From contig JAOZIA010000010.1 of NCBI GenBank assembly GCA_026014585.1, positions 1-64,000 on the forward strand: a stretch of DNA of 64,000 bases, written 5' to 3'. The notes beneath the pieces were generated by a model. It worked only from the letters and a program-made list of their open reading frames with translations, ran no database searches and was not told the DNA's origin. This DNA comes from Candidatus Bathyarchaeota archaeon. GTDB lineage: Archaea; Thermoproteota; Bathyarchaeia; Bathyarchaeales; Bathycorpusculaceae. Positions 1-7,837 of the stretch are shown here, piece by piece (the first letter of the stretch is position 1; every line of letters starts with the position of its first letter). The translations under genes and the position numbers were made by a program.

Positions 1-510
1 GATGCCCAAGTCAACAACGTCACCAAAACCCTCTTCAAAAAATACCAAAAACCAGAAGACTACGCCAACGCCGACATAACAGAACTCGAAAAAGACATCC
101 ACTCAACAGGCTTTTATCACAACAAAGCCAAAAACCTAAAGGCATGCTGTCAAATGCTGGTTGAAAAATTCCATTCTCAAGTCCCAAAAACCATGGAAGA
201 ACTGCTGGAACTCCCAGGGGTAGCACGCAAAACCGCCAACATAGTCCTTTTCAACTCATTTGGCATCACCGCAGGTATCGCAGTAGATACACATGTACGT
301 AGACTTTCGCAACGATTGGGCTTAACCCAAACAGATAATCCCCAAAAAATTGAGCAGGACCTGATGACGATTACGCCTAAAGAGAAATGGATGCCGCTCA
401 CAGACTTGCTGATTTATCATGGCAGGGCAGTTTGTAACGCAAAAAAACCCAAATGCGAGATTTGTGTGCTGAATCAGATTTGCCCATCAGCCTTCACGTT
501 TAGCAGTTAA
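1..510 (+). CDS. nth: Endonuclease III (5' end outside window)
   Basis: DNA glycosylase/AP lyase that removes oxidised pyrimidines in base excision repair. The frame is open from base 1 (DAQVNNVTKTLF, the family's early helix), so the N-terminus lies upstream and the first internal ATG at 154 is not the start. Visible are the helix-hairpin-helix LPGVARKTANIV, the catalytic region VDTHVRRL with its aspartate, and a C-terminal 4Fe-4S cluster with spacing C-X6-C-X2-C-X5-C (CNAKKPKCEICVLNQIC). It ends in TAA, 50 bp before the peroxiredoxin gene. Confidence 0.95.
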   Translation, partial: DAQVNNVTKTLFKKYQKPEDYANADITELEKDIHSTGFYHNKAKNLKACCQMLVEKFHSQVPKTMEELLELPGVARKTANIVLFNSFGITAGIAVDTHVRRLSQRLGLTQTDNPQKIEQDLMTITPKEKWMPLTDLLIYHGRAVCNAKKPKCEICVLNQICPSAFTFSS

Positions 511-560
511 TTCGCCAAGTTTTTATGCCTGCAACTTCATAGTTTTCTTGAGGGTTTTTT

Positions 561-1040
561 ATGGTTAAACAAGTTGAAGTGGGCGATAAGGCTCCGGATT
601 TTATTTTACCTGACACTGAAATGAAAATGCGAAGTCTAAAAGAGTTCTTAGGAGAAAAAGTTGTGCTTGCCTTTTTTGTGAGCGCCTTTACCAGCACCTG
701 CACCCAAGAAGCATGCAGCTTTCGTGATTCGATGTCAAGGCTAACCGATATGAAAGCACAGGTTATTGGAATCAGCGTTAATGACCCCTTCTCTAACAAA
801 GCTTTTTCAGAAAAAAACAGGCTGCCTTTTCCGGTGTTAAGTGACCACACTAGGGAAACGATAAGGGCGTATGGGTTGGAAATGCCTGATTTTGCGGGGC
901 TAAAAGGTTACAGTGTTGCTAAACGCAGCATTGTCATCATTGACAAGGATGGGATAGTGCAGTGGATGTGGGTTTCTGAAAACTCGGAAGTTGAACCTGA
1001 CTACGAACAGGTACAAAAGGCGGTAGAGCAAGTAAAATAA
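561..1040 (+). CDS. Peroxiredoxin (AhpC/TSA family)
   Basis: Thiol peroxidase of 159 residues that reduces hydrogen peroxide or organic peroxides in the cytosol. The thioredoxin-fold start GDKAPDFILPD is present. The peroxidatic cysteine is Cys47 in AFTSTCTQEACSFRD, and Cys52 could act as the resolving residue as in BCP/PrxQ enzymes. An AG-rich ribosome site (GAGGG) precedes the ATG. The subfamily (1-Cys or BCP-like) is not settled by reading alone. It is one of several oxygen-defence genes in the window (rubrerythrin, flavodiiron protein). Confidence 0.9.
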   Translation: MVKQVEVGDKAPDFILPDTEMKMRSLKEFLGEKVVLAFFVSAFTSTCTQEACSFRDSMSRLTDMKAQVIGISVNDPFSNKAFSEKNRLPFPVLSDHTRETIRAYGLEMPDFAGLKGYSVAKRSIVIIDKDGIVQWMWVSENSEVEPDYEQVQKAVEQVK

Positions 1041-1135
1041 AGGTCTTTTTTCAAACAAAATCACTAACAAACATATCAGCAGATTTAGTGGTTGTTACTG
1101 AAAATTTTAAATAAACAGTTACCAGTATCTTTGCT

Positions 1136-1798
1136 ATGACCCGCAAGAAAAGGCACACACCAAAATCTAGCCAGAAACATTCTGCTATGAAATTTGATAA
1201 AAAATTGGTGATAACAATTGTGGTGATGGCTGCTGTCGTCATTGTTTCTGTTGCATTTCTTGCAGTCAATTATTTTGGCGATAATTCCCCCAGTGAGTTA
1301 ACAGGTTCAACTAAGGTTTTACTGGAGACCAGCATGGGCGATATCACCATTCAACTACGAACAGACAAGCCCATAACTTCTGAGAACTTCCGCACTCTGG
1401 TTGAGCAGGGAAGATATGACAACACAGTTTTCCACCGAATTATCGAGGGGTTCATGATCCAAGGCGGAATAGTCTCAGGCACAGTTGATAAAATATCCGA
1501 CGAGATAGGACAAAACAACAACAATGATGCCTACACTGTAGCGATGGCAAAAACCAGTGAGCCTAACTCAGCAACAAGCCAGTTCTTCATAAACACCGTG
1601 GATAATGGCGAAAAAGTAGTGGATTATGACGGAACTAAATTTGACCAAGTTTACACTGTGTTCGGAACCGTGATTGAAGGCAAAGACGTAGTTGATGCAA
1701 TATCGCAGGTACCATGTGGACCAAACCCAGATAATACAAGCGAGATTAGTTCACCATTGGAACCAGTGACTCTGATTAAAGCAACCATGATACCTTAA
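1136..1798 (+). CDS. Membrane-anchored cyclophilin-type peptidyl-prolyl isomerase
   Basis: Catalyses proline cis-trans isomerisation, here probably outside the cell. A basic N-terminus is followed by one hydrophobic segment (about residues 24-46, VITIVVMAAVVIVSV), which reads as a signal anchor. The cyclophilin domain follows: VLLETSMGDITIQLR, VFHRIIEGFMIQGG, and SATSQFFINTVD. The domain resembles that of the next gene, so the two look like a tandem duplication of which only this copy gained an anchor. A second in-frame ATG at residue 18 could also start the protein. Confidence 0.92.
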   Translation: MTRKKRHTPKSSQKHSAMKFDKKLVITIVVMAAVVIVSVAFLAVNYFGDNSPSELTGSTKVLLETSMGDITIQLRTDKPITSENFRTLVEQGRYDNTVFHRIIEGFMIQGGIVSGTVDKISDEIGQNNNNDAYTVAMAKTSEPNSATSQFFINTVDNGEKVVDYDGTKFDQVYTVFGTVIEGKDVVDAISQVPCGPNPDNTSEISSPLEPVTLIKATMIP

Positions 1799-1883
1799 TC
1801 AACCATTTATTCTTCGTCTGCAGTGTTTCTGGCGCAATAGGCATAATAAGTAAGATTCCACAATGTTTTCGAGGACACAATTT

Positions 1884-2390
1884 ATGTCAGGACAAAATCA
1901 AACACCTAAACCAGCCTCAGCATACGTAAATGCAACCAAAGTTTTACTCCAAACCAGCATGGGCGACATAACAATCGCGCTACGCAATGATATGCCCATA
2001 ACAACAGGGAACTTCAAAAACCTAATCCAAAATGGCACATATGACGGCACCATCTTTCACCGCGTCATACCAAACTTTATGATTCAAGGTGGCGACCCCA
2101 CAGGGACAGGCTACGGAGACCCCTCAATCCCAGACATCAAAGACGAATTCACAAAAAGCAACCACAACGACAGAGGAACCATCGCCATGGCAAACGCGGG
2201 TCCAAACACGGGAAGTAGCCAATTCTTCATAAATGTAGTTGACAACAATTACCTTGATGCAATGCACCCCGTTTTTGGGGCGGTTATTTCAGGAATGGAT
2301 GTTGCAGACAAGATTTCAAAGGTAAAGCGGAACTCAAACGATAAACCCAAAGAAAACGTGACAATCGTAAAAGCAACAATACAGCAGTAG
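1884..2390 (+). CDS. Cytosolic cyclophilin-type peptidyl-prolyl isomerase
   Basis: Single-domain cyclophilin of 168 residues. Motifs are VLLQTSMGDITIALR, the catalytic FHRVIPNFMIQGGDP, GTIAMANAGPNTGSSQFFI and HPVFGAVISGMDV. I start it at the ATG at 1884 because GAGG at 1871-1874 sits nine bases before it; an upstream ATG at 1863 would add seven residues but lacks a ribosome site. No signal peptide is visible, in contrast to its neighbour. It ends with TAG, which shows that this organism uses TAG as a normal stop. Confidence 0.93.
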   Translation: MSGQNQTPKPASAYVNATKVLLQTSMGDITIALRNDMPITTGNFKNLIQNGTYDGTIFHRVIPNFMIQGGDPTGTGYGDPSIPDIKDEFTKSNHNDRGTIAMANAGPNTGSSQFFINVVDNNYLDAMHPVFGAVISGMDVADKISKVKRNSNDKPKENVTIVKATIQQ

Positions 2391-2414
2391 CAAAAATAGG
2401 AAAAATCAAAAATT

Positions 2415-2441
2415 AAGTAAAAAATTTACTTTTTCTTTTCT
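2415..2441. terminator. Bidirectional terminator between convergent genes
   Basis: A perfect inverted repeat AAGTAAA-AAA-TTTACTT (2415-2431) is followed on the plus strand by a T-rich run and preceded by an A-rich run. It lies between the cyclophilin gene and the convergent minus-strand small gene, whose stop codon is inside it. Archaeal termination needs mainly the U-tract, so function in both directions is plausible. Confidence 0.55.
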
Positions 2442-2701
2442 TCTTTATCTTTAGGCTTAGAACCAATTTCTACCAGTTGGATGTTGACCTGATAGTTTTT
2501 GTCGCCTACTTGCATTTTGCCTTGTCCGTAGAAGCCGCGGCTTCCTGTGCTGAAGTTTTTAGGGTTGATTATGAAGGGTTGTTTTACGCCGTTTAATTTT
2601 ATAGTTGCCATATTGGGTATTTCTTCACTCATTTGAATCATCCAAGTTGGATTATTCTCAGGGTTGCTTTTCACCTTTTCGCTTCCAAAAAACAGCCACA
2701 A
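2426..2701 (-). CDS. Small conserved-looking protein of unknown function
   Basis: Not assigned to a named family. The product is a short soluble protein with a beta-rich centre (GFYGQGKMQVGDKNYQVNI) and a charged Lys/Glu/Asp-rich tail (KPKDKEEKKK). The long form starts with TTG at 2701 without a clear ribosome site. Internal ATGs at 2641, 2632 and 2611 are all possible; a GGATGAT motif just before 2632 and the strongest protein-like region beginning at 2611 (MATIKLNGVKQPF) make a start at one of these more likely. Confidence 0.6.
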   Translation of the reverse strand: MWLFFGSEKVKSNPENNPTWMIQMSEEIPNMATIKLNGVKQPFIINPKNFSTGSRGFYGQGKMQVGDKNYQVNIQLVEIGSKPKDKEEKKK

Positions 2702-2858
2702 ATAATTACATGGTTACCCATTAAGTAAATCACCCATTGCCAGAAATCCACTTTTCTAATGCCATAATCATTTTCACAAGTCTCAAATTAAGGTGCCTGG
2801 ATAGGATAACATGGGTTAAAACTGGACAGACAATAACTGCCCAAATTTTTCTTTCCCA

Positions 2859-4472
2859 TCAACTTTTGCTCAGCACTCGACTAAGCGCTGCAACAACGTT
2901 TTGGTTACCCATCGCAAGCATGTATGGACCAAGCCTTGGACCTTGCTTTGCACCCAACAAAATTTGGTATAGTAGCTTGAAGAATTTGGCTGGTTTGAGG
3001 TTGTTGGTTTTTGCACTGTTGAAGATGGCGTTTTGGATTTTGTCAGGGTCAGATTCAGCTTCCAATGCAGGGATTAGTTCGATGAGAGCTTTTTTCTCCT
3101 CAGCAGTCAACGTGACGTCGGTTTCGGTGATTTCTTCAAAGTCCTGTGTCCAATTAAGAGCGTACTCTATACGTTTAGCTAAGCCAGCGTCTATACCTTG
3201 ACCTTTTTGCAGATAACCATAACTTTGCAGTTTTTCAGCTACAAAATCGTTTAGGCATTCCTTGGGCGCTAGCTTGACAAGGAAAGCCATCAGATTGTAG
3301 GGTACATGAATGCTGGCTTTACTTGGTGGCTTCATGACATAGCAGTATTTTAGCAAGCCAGTGAGGCGGATTTTTTCTTTTTCACTAACCTGTTTTTTGC
3401 CAAAATAAACATCCTCCATCTCGTCAAGCTCGTTCATGTAAGAAGGAATATCAGAAACATCCAAAGTCCTTGTGCCCACAAACCGCTTAAGCATCAACAA
3501 CAGCAACGACTGCGGAGAACCATAACGGAACCACACCTGTGGAGTAAACACGTTACCAGCAGACTTAGAAATCTTTTTGCCGCCCTTGTCAAGGAACATC
3601 TCGTATTTTGCGTGGCTTGGAGGCTCAAACTTTAGAACTTCACGGCAGATGCGGTCATTTATTTTGACTGAATCCGCGATGTCTTTGCCGTAGGCTTCAA
3701 ATCGGATGTCCAGTGCTCGCCATCGGGCTGCAAATTCGCTTTTCCAAGTAAGTTTCCCATTTCCACTTTTAATGTCCACTTCGCCCTCATGACCACAACC
3801 AGGTATGAGTTTGCCGCGGATTTCTAGCCCTTCGCATTTGTAGGTGACTTTGTCGGTTTTGGGGTCAAACTTGTATGCTCGGGTAGTGTAGAGATGCCCA
3901 CATTTTTCGCAAACCGCAAAGAACGGCAATACTTCAGTGTAGGTTTCCTGTCCGACCTCTTCTTTGACAATTTCACCTACTTGCCTTGCGTTAGTAAGGA
4001 TTGTTCGGATTTCGTTTAACAGTAAACCTTTTTTGTAAACTTCGTTGGCTGAGTAATACGTGTACTCTATACCACACGTATCCAGAGCATCCAGCAGTAG
4101 TGAACTCATGTGTTTGCCATAGCTTTCATGACACCCAAACGGGTCAGGTATAGTTGATACCGAGTAACCAAGGTATTTCTCTAGGCTCTGAGCAATGTCT
4201 GAGGGTAACCCAGCGGGAACCTTGCGCAGCCCGTCCTTGTCATCACAGAAAGCAACCAATTCAGAATTACAATCCATATTTTTCAGCGCTAAGGTCACAG
4301 CGTAGCTTCTTGAAGCATCCCCTAAACTGCCAATGTGCGGAAAACCTGAAGCGCCCAAACCCATTTCTGTGCGGACTTTGCTCATGTCGCGCTTTAGGGA
4401 TTGCTCGCGCTCGATTATTTTTTTTGCCATTAGGTCATACCATGTGCCGTGACCGATAATTTCTTCACTCAT
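2859..4472 (-). CDS. lysS: Lysyl-tRNA synthetase, class I
   Basis: Charges tRNA-Lys. This is the archaeal class I type (LysRS1), 537 residues as usual for the family. The Rossmann-fold signature HIGS is in GFPHIGSLGD near residue 48, and the KMSKS loop is KKISKSAGN near residue 300. Between them is a zinc-binding insertion with cysteines (CEKCGHLYTTRAYKF, then CEGLEIRGKLIPGCGHEG). The C-terminal helical domain binds the anticodon. It starts at an ATG and stands alone on the minus strand. Confidence 0.97.
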   Translation of the reverse strand: MSEEIIGHGTWYDLMAKKIIEREQSLKRDMSKVRTEMGLGASGFPHIGSLGDASRSYAVTLALKNMDCNSELVAFCDDKDGLRKVPAGLPSDIAQSLEKYLGYSVSTIPDPFGCHESYGKHMSSLLLDALDTCGIEYTYYSANEVYKKGLLLNEIRTILTNARQVGEIVKEEVGQETYTEVLPFFAVCEKCGHLYTTRAYKFDPKTDKVTYKCEGLEIRGKLIPGCGHEGEVDIKSGNGKLTWKSEFAARWRALDIRFEAYGKDIADSVKINDRICREVLKFEPPSHAKYEMFLDKGGKKISKSAGNVFTPQVWFRYGSPQSLLLLMLKRFVGTRTLDVSDIPSYMNELDEMEDVYFGKKQVSEKEKIRLTGLLKYCYVMKPPSKASIHVPYNLMAFLVKLAPKECLNDFVAEKLQSYGYLQKGQGIDAGLAKRIEYALNWTQDFEEITETDVTLTAEEKKALIELIPALEAESDPDKIQNAIFNSAKTNNLKPAKFFKLLYQILLGAKQGPRLGPYMLAMGNQNVVAALSRVLSKS

Positions 4473-4546
4473 TACGTCTGCCTTCTGTCAAATTGACTGT
4501 ACGTTGATGTAAAAAAATGTATAGGAGCCAAAAAAGGCTTAGGGAT

Positions 4547-4885
4547 TTACTTTCGTTTCAATGCCGCCACTATAGCTAAGACGCCTATTACCAGCAGGAT
4601 AAGCGCAAGCGAGTACACCCAGCCATAGCCAAACAGGAACCAAGCGCCGCCAACCGCGATTGCACACAAACCCATCGCTATGGTACTAAATGCGCTACGC
4701 TCATACTTGACGGGTTTATTTCCTCGTATTGCACCCAGCACTGTTAGCCATAATCCTGCGAACACCAAAAATAGAGGAATCGTCCAAACCCAATCAGCAA
4801 GCACCAATACAGCGAGCAGTATCGCAACTACAAAGGCAACAAAGAAAACACCGATGGTTAAGAGTTGACGATTACTTTCGCTCAT
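4547..4885 (-). CDS. Small multi-spanning membrane protein
   Basis: Unknown function, 112 residues. Four hydrophobic stretches are visible (about residues 9-27, 32-52, 67-86 and 88-108), so it is probably a four-helix integral membrane protein ending in basic AALKRK. It follows the SPFH protein on the same strand after 9 bp and in the same frame, separated by that gene's TAG stop, so the two are probably co-transcribed. Confidence 0.72.
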   Translation of the reverse strand: MSESNRQLLTIGVFFVAFVVAILLAVLVLADWVWTIPLFLVFAGLWLTVLGAIRGNKPVKYERSAFSTIAMGLCAIAVGGAWFLFGYGWVYSLALILLVIGVLAIVAALKRK

Positions 4886-4894
4886 TATGGTTGC

Positions 4895-5875
4895 CTATTC
4901 TATTTTGTTTCCGCATTCAGGACAGAACTTGCTGTTTGCTGGTATGGATTTGTTGCATTTTGGGCAGGTCATTGCTTCATGTGAGGGCGGGGATAGGTTG
5001 GTTCCGCAGTTGGGGCAGAATTTGCTTGTTGCAGGGACTTTTTCGCTGCATTTTGGACAGATAACCAAAGCTGCCGCGGGTGCTGCTTGGGGTGCACCTG
5101 TGGGCGTCATGATTTGTGGGATAAGAACCATGCCTGCTCCGAGTGCTCCTGCGCCGCCGCCTCCTTGCCCGAGGCTTGCTGCTGCGCTTTTGACGGTTTC
5201 CATGCGCAGAACATCACCGGGTGCGGTTTGTCCTGTTTTGAGCCAGAAGAGTCTTTCGCGGTATTCGGGGGTTGTGTCGATGCCTTCAAAGCGTAGGTCA
5301 GTTAGTTCTATGCCGACTCGTTTGAAGTAGTCGCTTAAGCTGTTTTTGACTATGACACTGGTTTCGTCTAGGCGTGTGAATACTGTGATGAGGTCGTAGT
5401 GGCTGAGTTCATCAATAATTTTTTCGTTTAGGAAGCCGCGTAGGAAACTGTTGACTTCGTCGGTTGTGTAAGCTTTTTGTCCACCTACAACTTCGTTAAC
5501 AAACAGTGAAGCCTCCGCGATTTTAAACCAGAACTGCCCATACACTTGAAGCGGTGCAAGTTCGGTGGTTTGTGCTTTGGTTCCCCATTTGCCGGCGAAG
5601 ATTTTTGTGCTGATGAATATGACGGTTGCTTTGAAGGGTTTGTTTCCGCCAAAACCTGCCAGCCGCGTTAGCAATCCTGTTAATAGGGGCAGATTAAGTG
5701 TGGTTAGGGTGTGTCGTCCTGGTCCGAAAACGTCATAGGCTTTTCCATCTCTGAAAAACACTGCCATTTCGTACTCGTGTACGACTAGTTGTGATCCCCA
5801 TGTGATGTCTTCATTTGGGTAACGCCAAACAATTGCTTCGGCACCAACATTGGTCCATTCTATTACTTGTGGCAT
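4895..5875 (-). CDS. SPFH/Band-7 domain protein with two C-terminal zinc ribbons
   Basis: SPFH proteins form ring or cage assemblies at membranes. This one resembles the bacterial YdjI 'virion core' subgroup: no N-terminal membrane segment, an early WRYPNEDITWGSQLVVHEYEMAVFF region, then a long SPFH domain to about residue 235. A Gly/Ala-rich linker leads to two zinc ribbons, CPKCSEKVPATSKFCPNCG and CPKCNKSIPANSKFCPECG. It overlaps the coiled-coil gene upstream by one base, so the two are translationally coupled and may form one complex. The stop is TAG. Confidence 0.85.
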   Translation of the reverse strand: MPQVIEWTNVGAEAIVWRYPNEDITWGSQLVVHEYEMAVFFRDGKAYDVFGPGRHTLTTLNLPLLTGLLTRLAGFGGNKPFKATVIFISTKIFAGKWGTKAQTTELAPLQVYGQFWFKIAEASLFVNEVVGGQKAYTTDEVNSFLRGFLNEKIIDELSHYDLITVFTRLDETSVIVKNSLSDYFKRVGIELTDLRFEGIDTTPEYRERLFWLKTGQTAPGDVLRMETVKSAAASLGQGGGGAGALGAGMVLIPQIMTPTGAPQAAPAAALVICPKCSEKVPATSKFCPNCGTNLSPPSHEAMTCPKCNKSIPANSKFCPECGNKIE

Positions 5876-6414
5876 TATACATTCACTCCCATGATTACTT
5901 CATTTCTTTTACTAAATGTGTCATCTAAAAGTTCAAGCTTATCAGCTATACCTTGAACCTTTTCTTTAAGGTTGGTGTAGTCACCATTTAACAGTTGCAC
6001 TTTGAGCGCGTCCACTTCTGCAGAGAAAACGTTGACGCTGTCTAAGAGTTGATTGTCAAAGGCTATCATGCGGTCAAGATTTTCCTCTTTGATTTTAACT
6101 ATGTCAAAGAAGCCGCTGTACCCATAAGATGCATGGTTAACTTTTGAGGCTACTGCATCTGCTTTTGCGGTTAACCTGTCGATGTCAGTTAAAACATCAA
6201 AGTAACGTCTATCAGCTATTTTTTGTGATATAGCTCGGATGTTATCTTTATCTTTTGAAAGCTTGGCGTAAAGGTGATTTCGAATAAGCTTATCGGATTC
6301 ACGTCGCAACTCTTTCTCTTTGTACCCTCTAAAACCAGGGAGCGCCGCGACGATTTTTTCTGAAAGCCTCATTTGGCTTTTAGATTGAGCATATACATCC
6401 TTATTTTCGGTCAT
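5875..6414 (-). CDS. Helical coiled-coil protein coupled to the SPFH gene
   Basis: Unknown function, 179 residues. The sequence is highly charged and helical (GYKEKELRRESDKLIRNHLYAKL, then long Asp/Lys/Leu heptad-like stretches) without a membrane segment or cysteine. It is the first gene of a minus-strand unit: its stop overlaps the start of the SPFH gene by one base. The pairing suggests it is a partner or adaptor of the SPFH assembly. That role is inferred from gene order only. Confidence 0.75.
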   Translation of the reverse strand: MTENKDVYAQSKSQMRLSEKIVAALPGFRGYKEKELRRESDKLIRNHLYAKLSKDKDNIRAISQKIADRRYFDVLTDIDRLTAKADAVASKVNHASYGYSGFFDIVKIKEENLDRMIAFDNQLLDSVNVFSAEVDALKVQLLNGDYTNLKEKVQGIADKLELLDDTFSKRNEVIMGVNV

Positions 6415-6562
6415 TTTATAATCCGCCTTTTTTCACTTTTTAATAGAAAAATGGTGTGGCTCTTAAAGTTTTTTAATACACGGAAATCAACCTACTTTAC
6501 CCTAATACCTTTAGATAACAGATTTTTTTTTTGAAAAGCTTAAGTGCAGAAAAAAACGGATT

Positions 6563-7489
6563 TTACATCAGCCTTGTATTGCAGTATGGACAAGAATATG
6601 TTCCCGTCCGGACCACTTGTCTGCAGTTGGGGCAAATTTTTGTTCCTCTACTGCTTTGTCCACCTGAACTGTACTGAGTAGTATAGCTGCCTCTTGAGTA
6701 GCCACCATAACTACTTCCCCCATAGCTATAGCCGGCGGGTTGCCCATACTGTGAACCCCCATACGGTCTTGAATATCTTTGACCTTGATACAATGAGGGA
6801 TACGAGCTGGGTTGTTGGTAGGGCTGATATTGCTGGTAATAACCTTGCCCTCCGCTACCGCCATAGCCGTAAGGATCCTGCGGATAATATGGGTCTAACC
6901 CATCATCATAACCTCTACGTCGTTTGCCTCTACCTCCAATTGAACCTCTAAAATACAGCAAAGTAACGGGAATAAGAATCGCCGCTAAAACAGCCGCGAC
7001 TATAGCAACTGTTGTGCCAGTGTTGTCTGTTTCGGTTAGTATTGTGGGTTCATCAATGTAGGGGTTGCCAGTTTCTTGAGGGGAAAGCGTTACAGTTGGT
7101 GTTGATGTTGCTTGAGCGTCTGTAACTGTGAAATCCACGGTAGCGTTAGTTCCTGAGTCACTTTGCACTGCAATTAATTCATAATCATCTGGATCCCAAG
7201 TGTCTTTCACTGTGAAAGTCATGTTAAAAGCTCCGTCACTGTCGGTTATTGTAGTATTGACAAAGTAGTCACCGAGTTCAATTGTAACTGTTGCATCTGA
7301 GCCAAAGCCTGTGCCATTCAAAGTAACAAGTGTATCTTCAGAGGCTGAGTCTGGGTCAACAGTTATTGATGCCCCATCAGCTTTAACCATAGGTGAGGCG
7401 GCTATTAAAAATAAGACCAAGAAAGTAAAAACCGCTAAAACTGTCTTGGCTAAACTATTTCGTGAATTAAACATAGTTTCACCAAACAA
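6563..7489 (-). CDS. Secreted Ig-like domain protein with membrane segment and zinc ribbon
   Basis: Function unknown; the architecture is clear. A signal peptide (residues about 10-37, TVLAVFTFLVLFLIAASPMVKA) precedes an Ig/IPT-like beta domain (SASEDTLVTLNGTGFGSDATVTI). A second membrane helix lies near residues 158-180 (VAIVAAVLAAILIPVTLLYF), followed by a Gly/Tyr/Gln/Ser-rich low-complexity region. A zinc ribbon closes the protein, CPNCRQVVRTGTYSCPYCN. The Ig domain would be outside and the Tyr-rich tail and ribbon inside. It shares a zinc-ribbon tail with the nearby SPFH protein. Confidence 0.8.
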   Translation of the reverse strand: MFGETMFNSRNSLAKTVLAVFTFLVLFLIAASPMVKADGASITVDPDSASEDTLVTLNGTGFGSDATVTIELGDYFVNTTITDSDGAFNMTFTVKDTWDPDDYELIAVQSDSGTNATVDFTVTDAQATSTPTVTLSPQETGNPYIDEPTILTETDNTGTTVAIVAAVLAAILIPVTLLYFRGSIGGRGKRRRGYDDGLDPYYPQDPYGYGGSGGQGYYQQYQPYQQPSSYPSLYQGQRYSRPYGGSQYGQPAGYSYGGSSYGGYSRGSYTTQYSSGGQSSRGTKICPNCRQVVRTGTYSCPYCNTRLM

Positions 7490-7657
7490 ACTATTATAAA
7501 ATTAAGATTTAACATTTTGCTAAATACCCTATCAATCAAGCGATAAAAAGAATGACATAGAAAGAAATAACCAACATTTTTTCGCATATTAAAAATAGTT
7601 TGCTATACATTTCATATTGAATAAAACAAGAGGGCAGCCCAAAAATTTATTGCTAAT

Positions 7658-7675
7658 CCGAAACGCTTATATTTA
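7658..7675 (+). promoter_or_regulatory. Archaeal promoter of the aromatic operon
   Basis: A purine-rich BRE-like CCGAAAC (7658-7664) is followed by the TATA element CTTATATTTA (7666-7675). Transcription should start about 25 bp downstream, near 7695-7700, which leaves only some 10-15 bases before the leader ORF ATG at 7710. The 348-bp gap between the Ig-like gene and lysC holds this promoter, the leader ORF and a hairpin; nothing was recognised in 7490-7655. Confidence 0.65.
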
Positions 7676-7709
7676 AAGGATAAAAACACATTGGCAGGTT
7701 CGAAGCTCA

Positions 7710-7787
7710 ATGTCAAATCTTAAAAACATCAAAACAGGCAACGCGTTTCTTAGCTTCGACTACTGCTTTTATTATTATTTTACTTAA
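7710..7787 (+). CDS. Putative aromatic leader peptide (25 aa)
   Basis: A short ORF starts ATG-TCA-AAT and ends TAA at 7785. Its C-terminal part reads FLSFDYCFYYYFT: eight of the last 13 codons are Phe or Tyr (positions 13, 16, 18, 20-24). It lies directly behind the predicted transcription start and directly before the operon for Phe/Tyr precursors, starting with aspartate kinase 50 bp downstream. This is what leader peptides of attenuated operons look like in bacteria (pheA, for example). Only a weak GGCAGG precedes its ATG, so it may be read nearly leaderless. Function as a regulatory leader is inferred. Confidence 0.6.
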   Translation: MSNLKNIKTGNAFLSFDYCFYYYFT

Positions 7788-7818
7788 GCCCAGGACTAAA
7801 GTAAAGAAAGTTCTGGGC
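7788..7818 (+). promoter_or_regulatory. Hairpin directly after the aromatic leader ORF
   Basis: GCCCAGGAC (7788-7796) can pair with GTTCTGGGC (7810-7818): nine pairs, one of them G-U, around a 13-base A-rich loop. It begins at the base after the leader stop codon. It is followed by six A and then the GGTG ribosome site of lysC. With no U-tract it is not a classical terminator. A ribosome paused on the Phe/Tyr codons would cover its 5' arm. A second inverted repeat, TCGAAGCT (7700-7707) with AGCTTCGA (7752-7759), lies inside the leader. Confidence 0.55.
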
Positions 7819-7837
7819 AAAAAAGGTGTGTGAAGAG

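Noticed and set aside
2388-2390. TAG recoded as pyrrolysine throughout the genome
   Set aside because: Cyclophilin, the SPFH protein and the 59-residue gene end naturally at TAG, and one amber in the beta-helix gene replaces a conserved Trp, not a pyrrolysine site.
7695-7710. GGTTCGAA, resembling a tRNA T-arm
   Set aside because: No acceptor, D-arm or anticodon stem could be assembled around it; it is better explained as the leader region of the aromatic operon.
7788-7825. Reading the post-leader hairpin as an intrinsic terminator
   Set aside because: The stem is followed by six A on the sense strand, not by U, so it cannot act as a U-tract terminator for plus-strand transcription.
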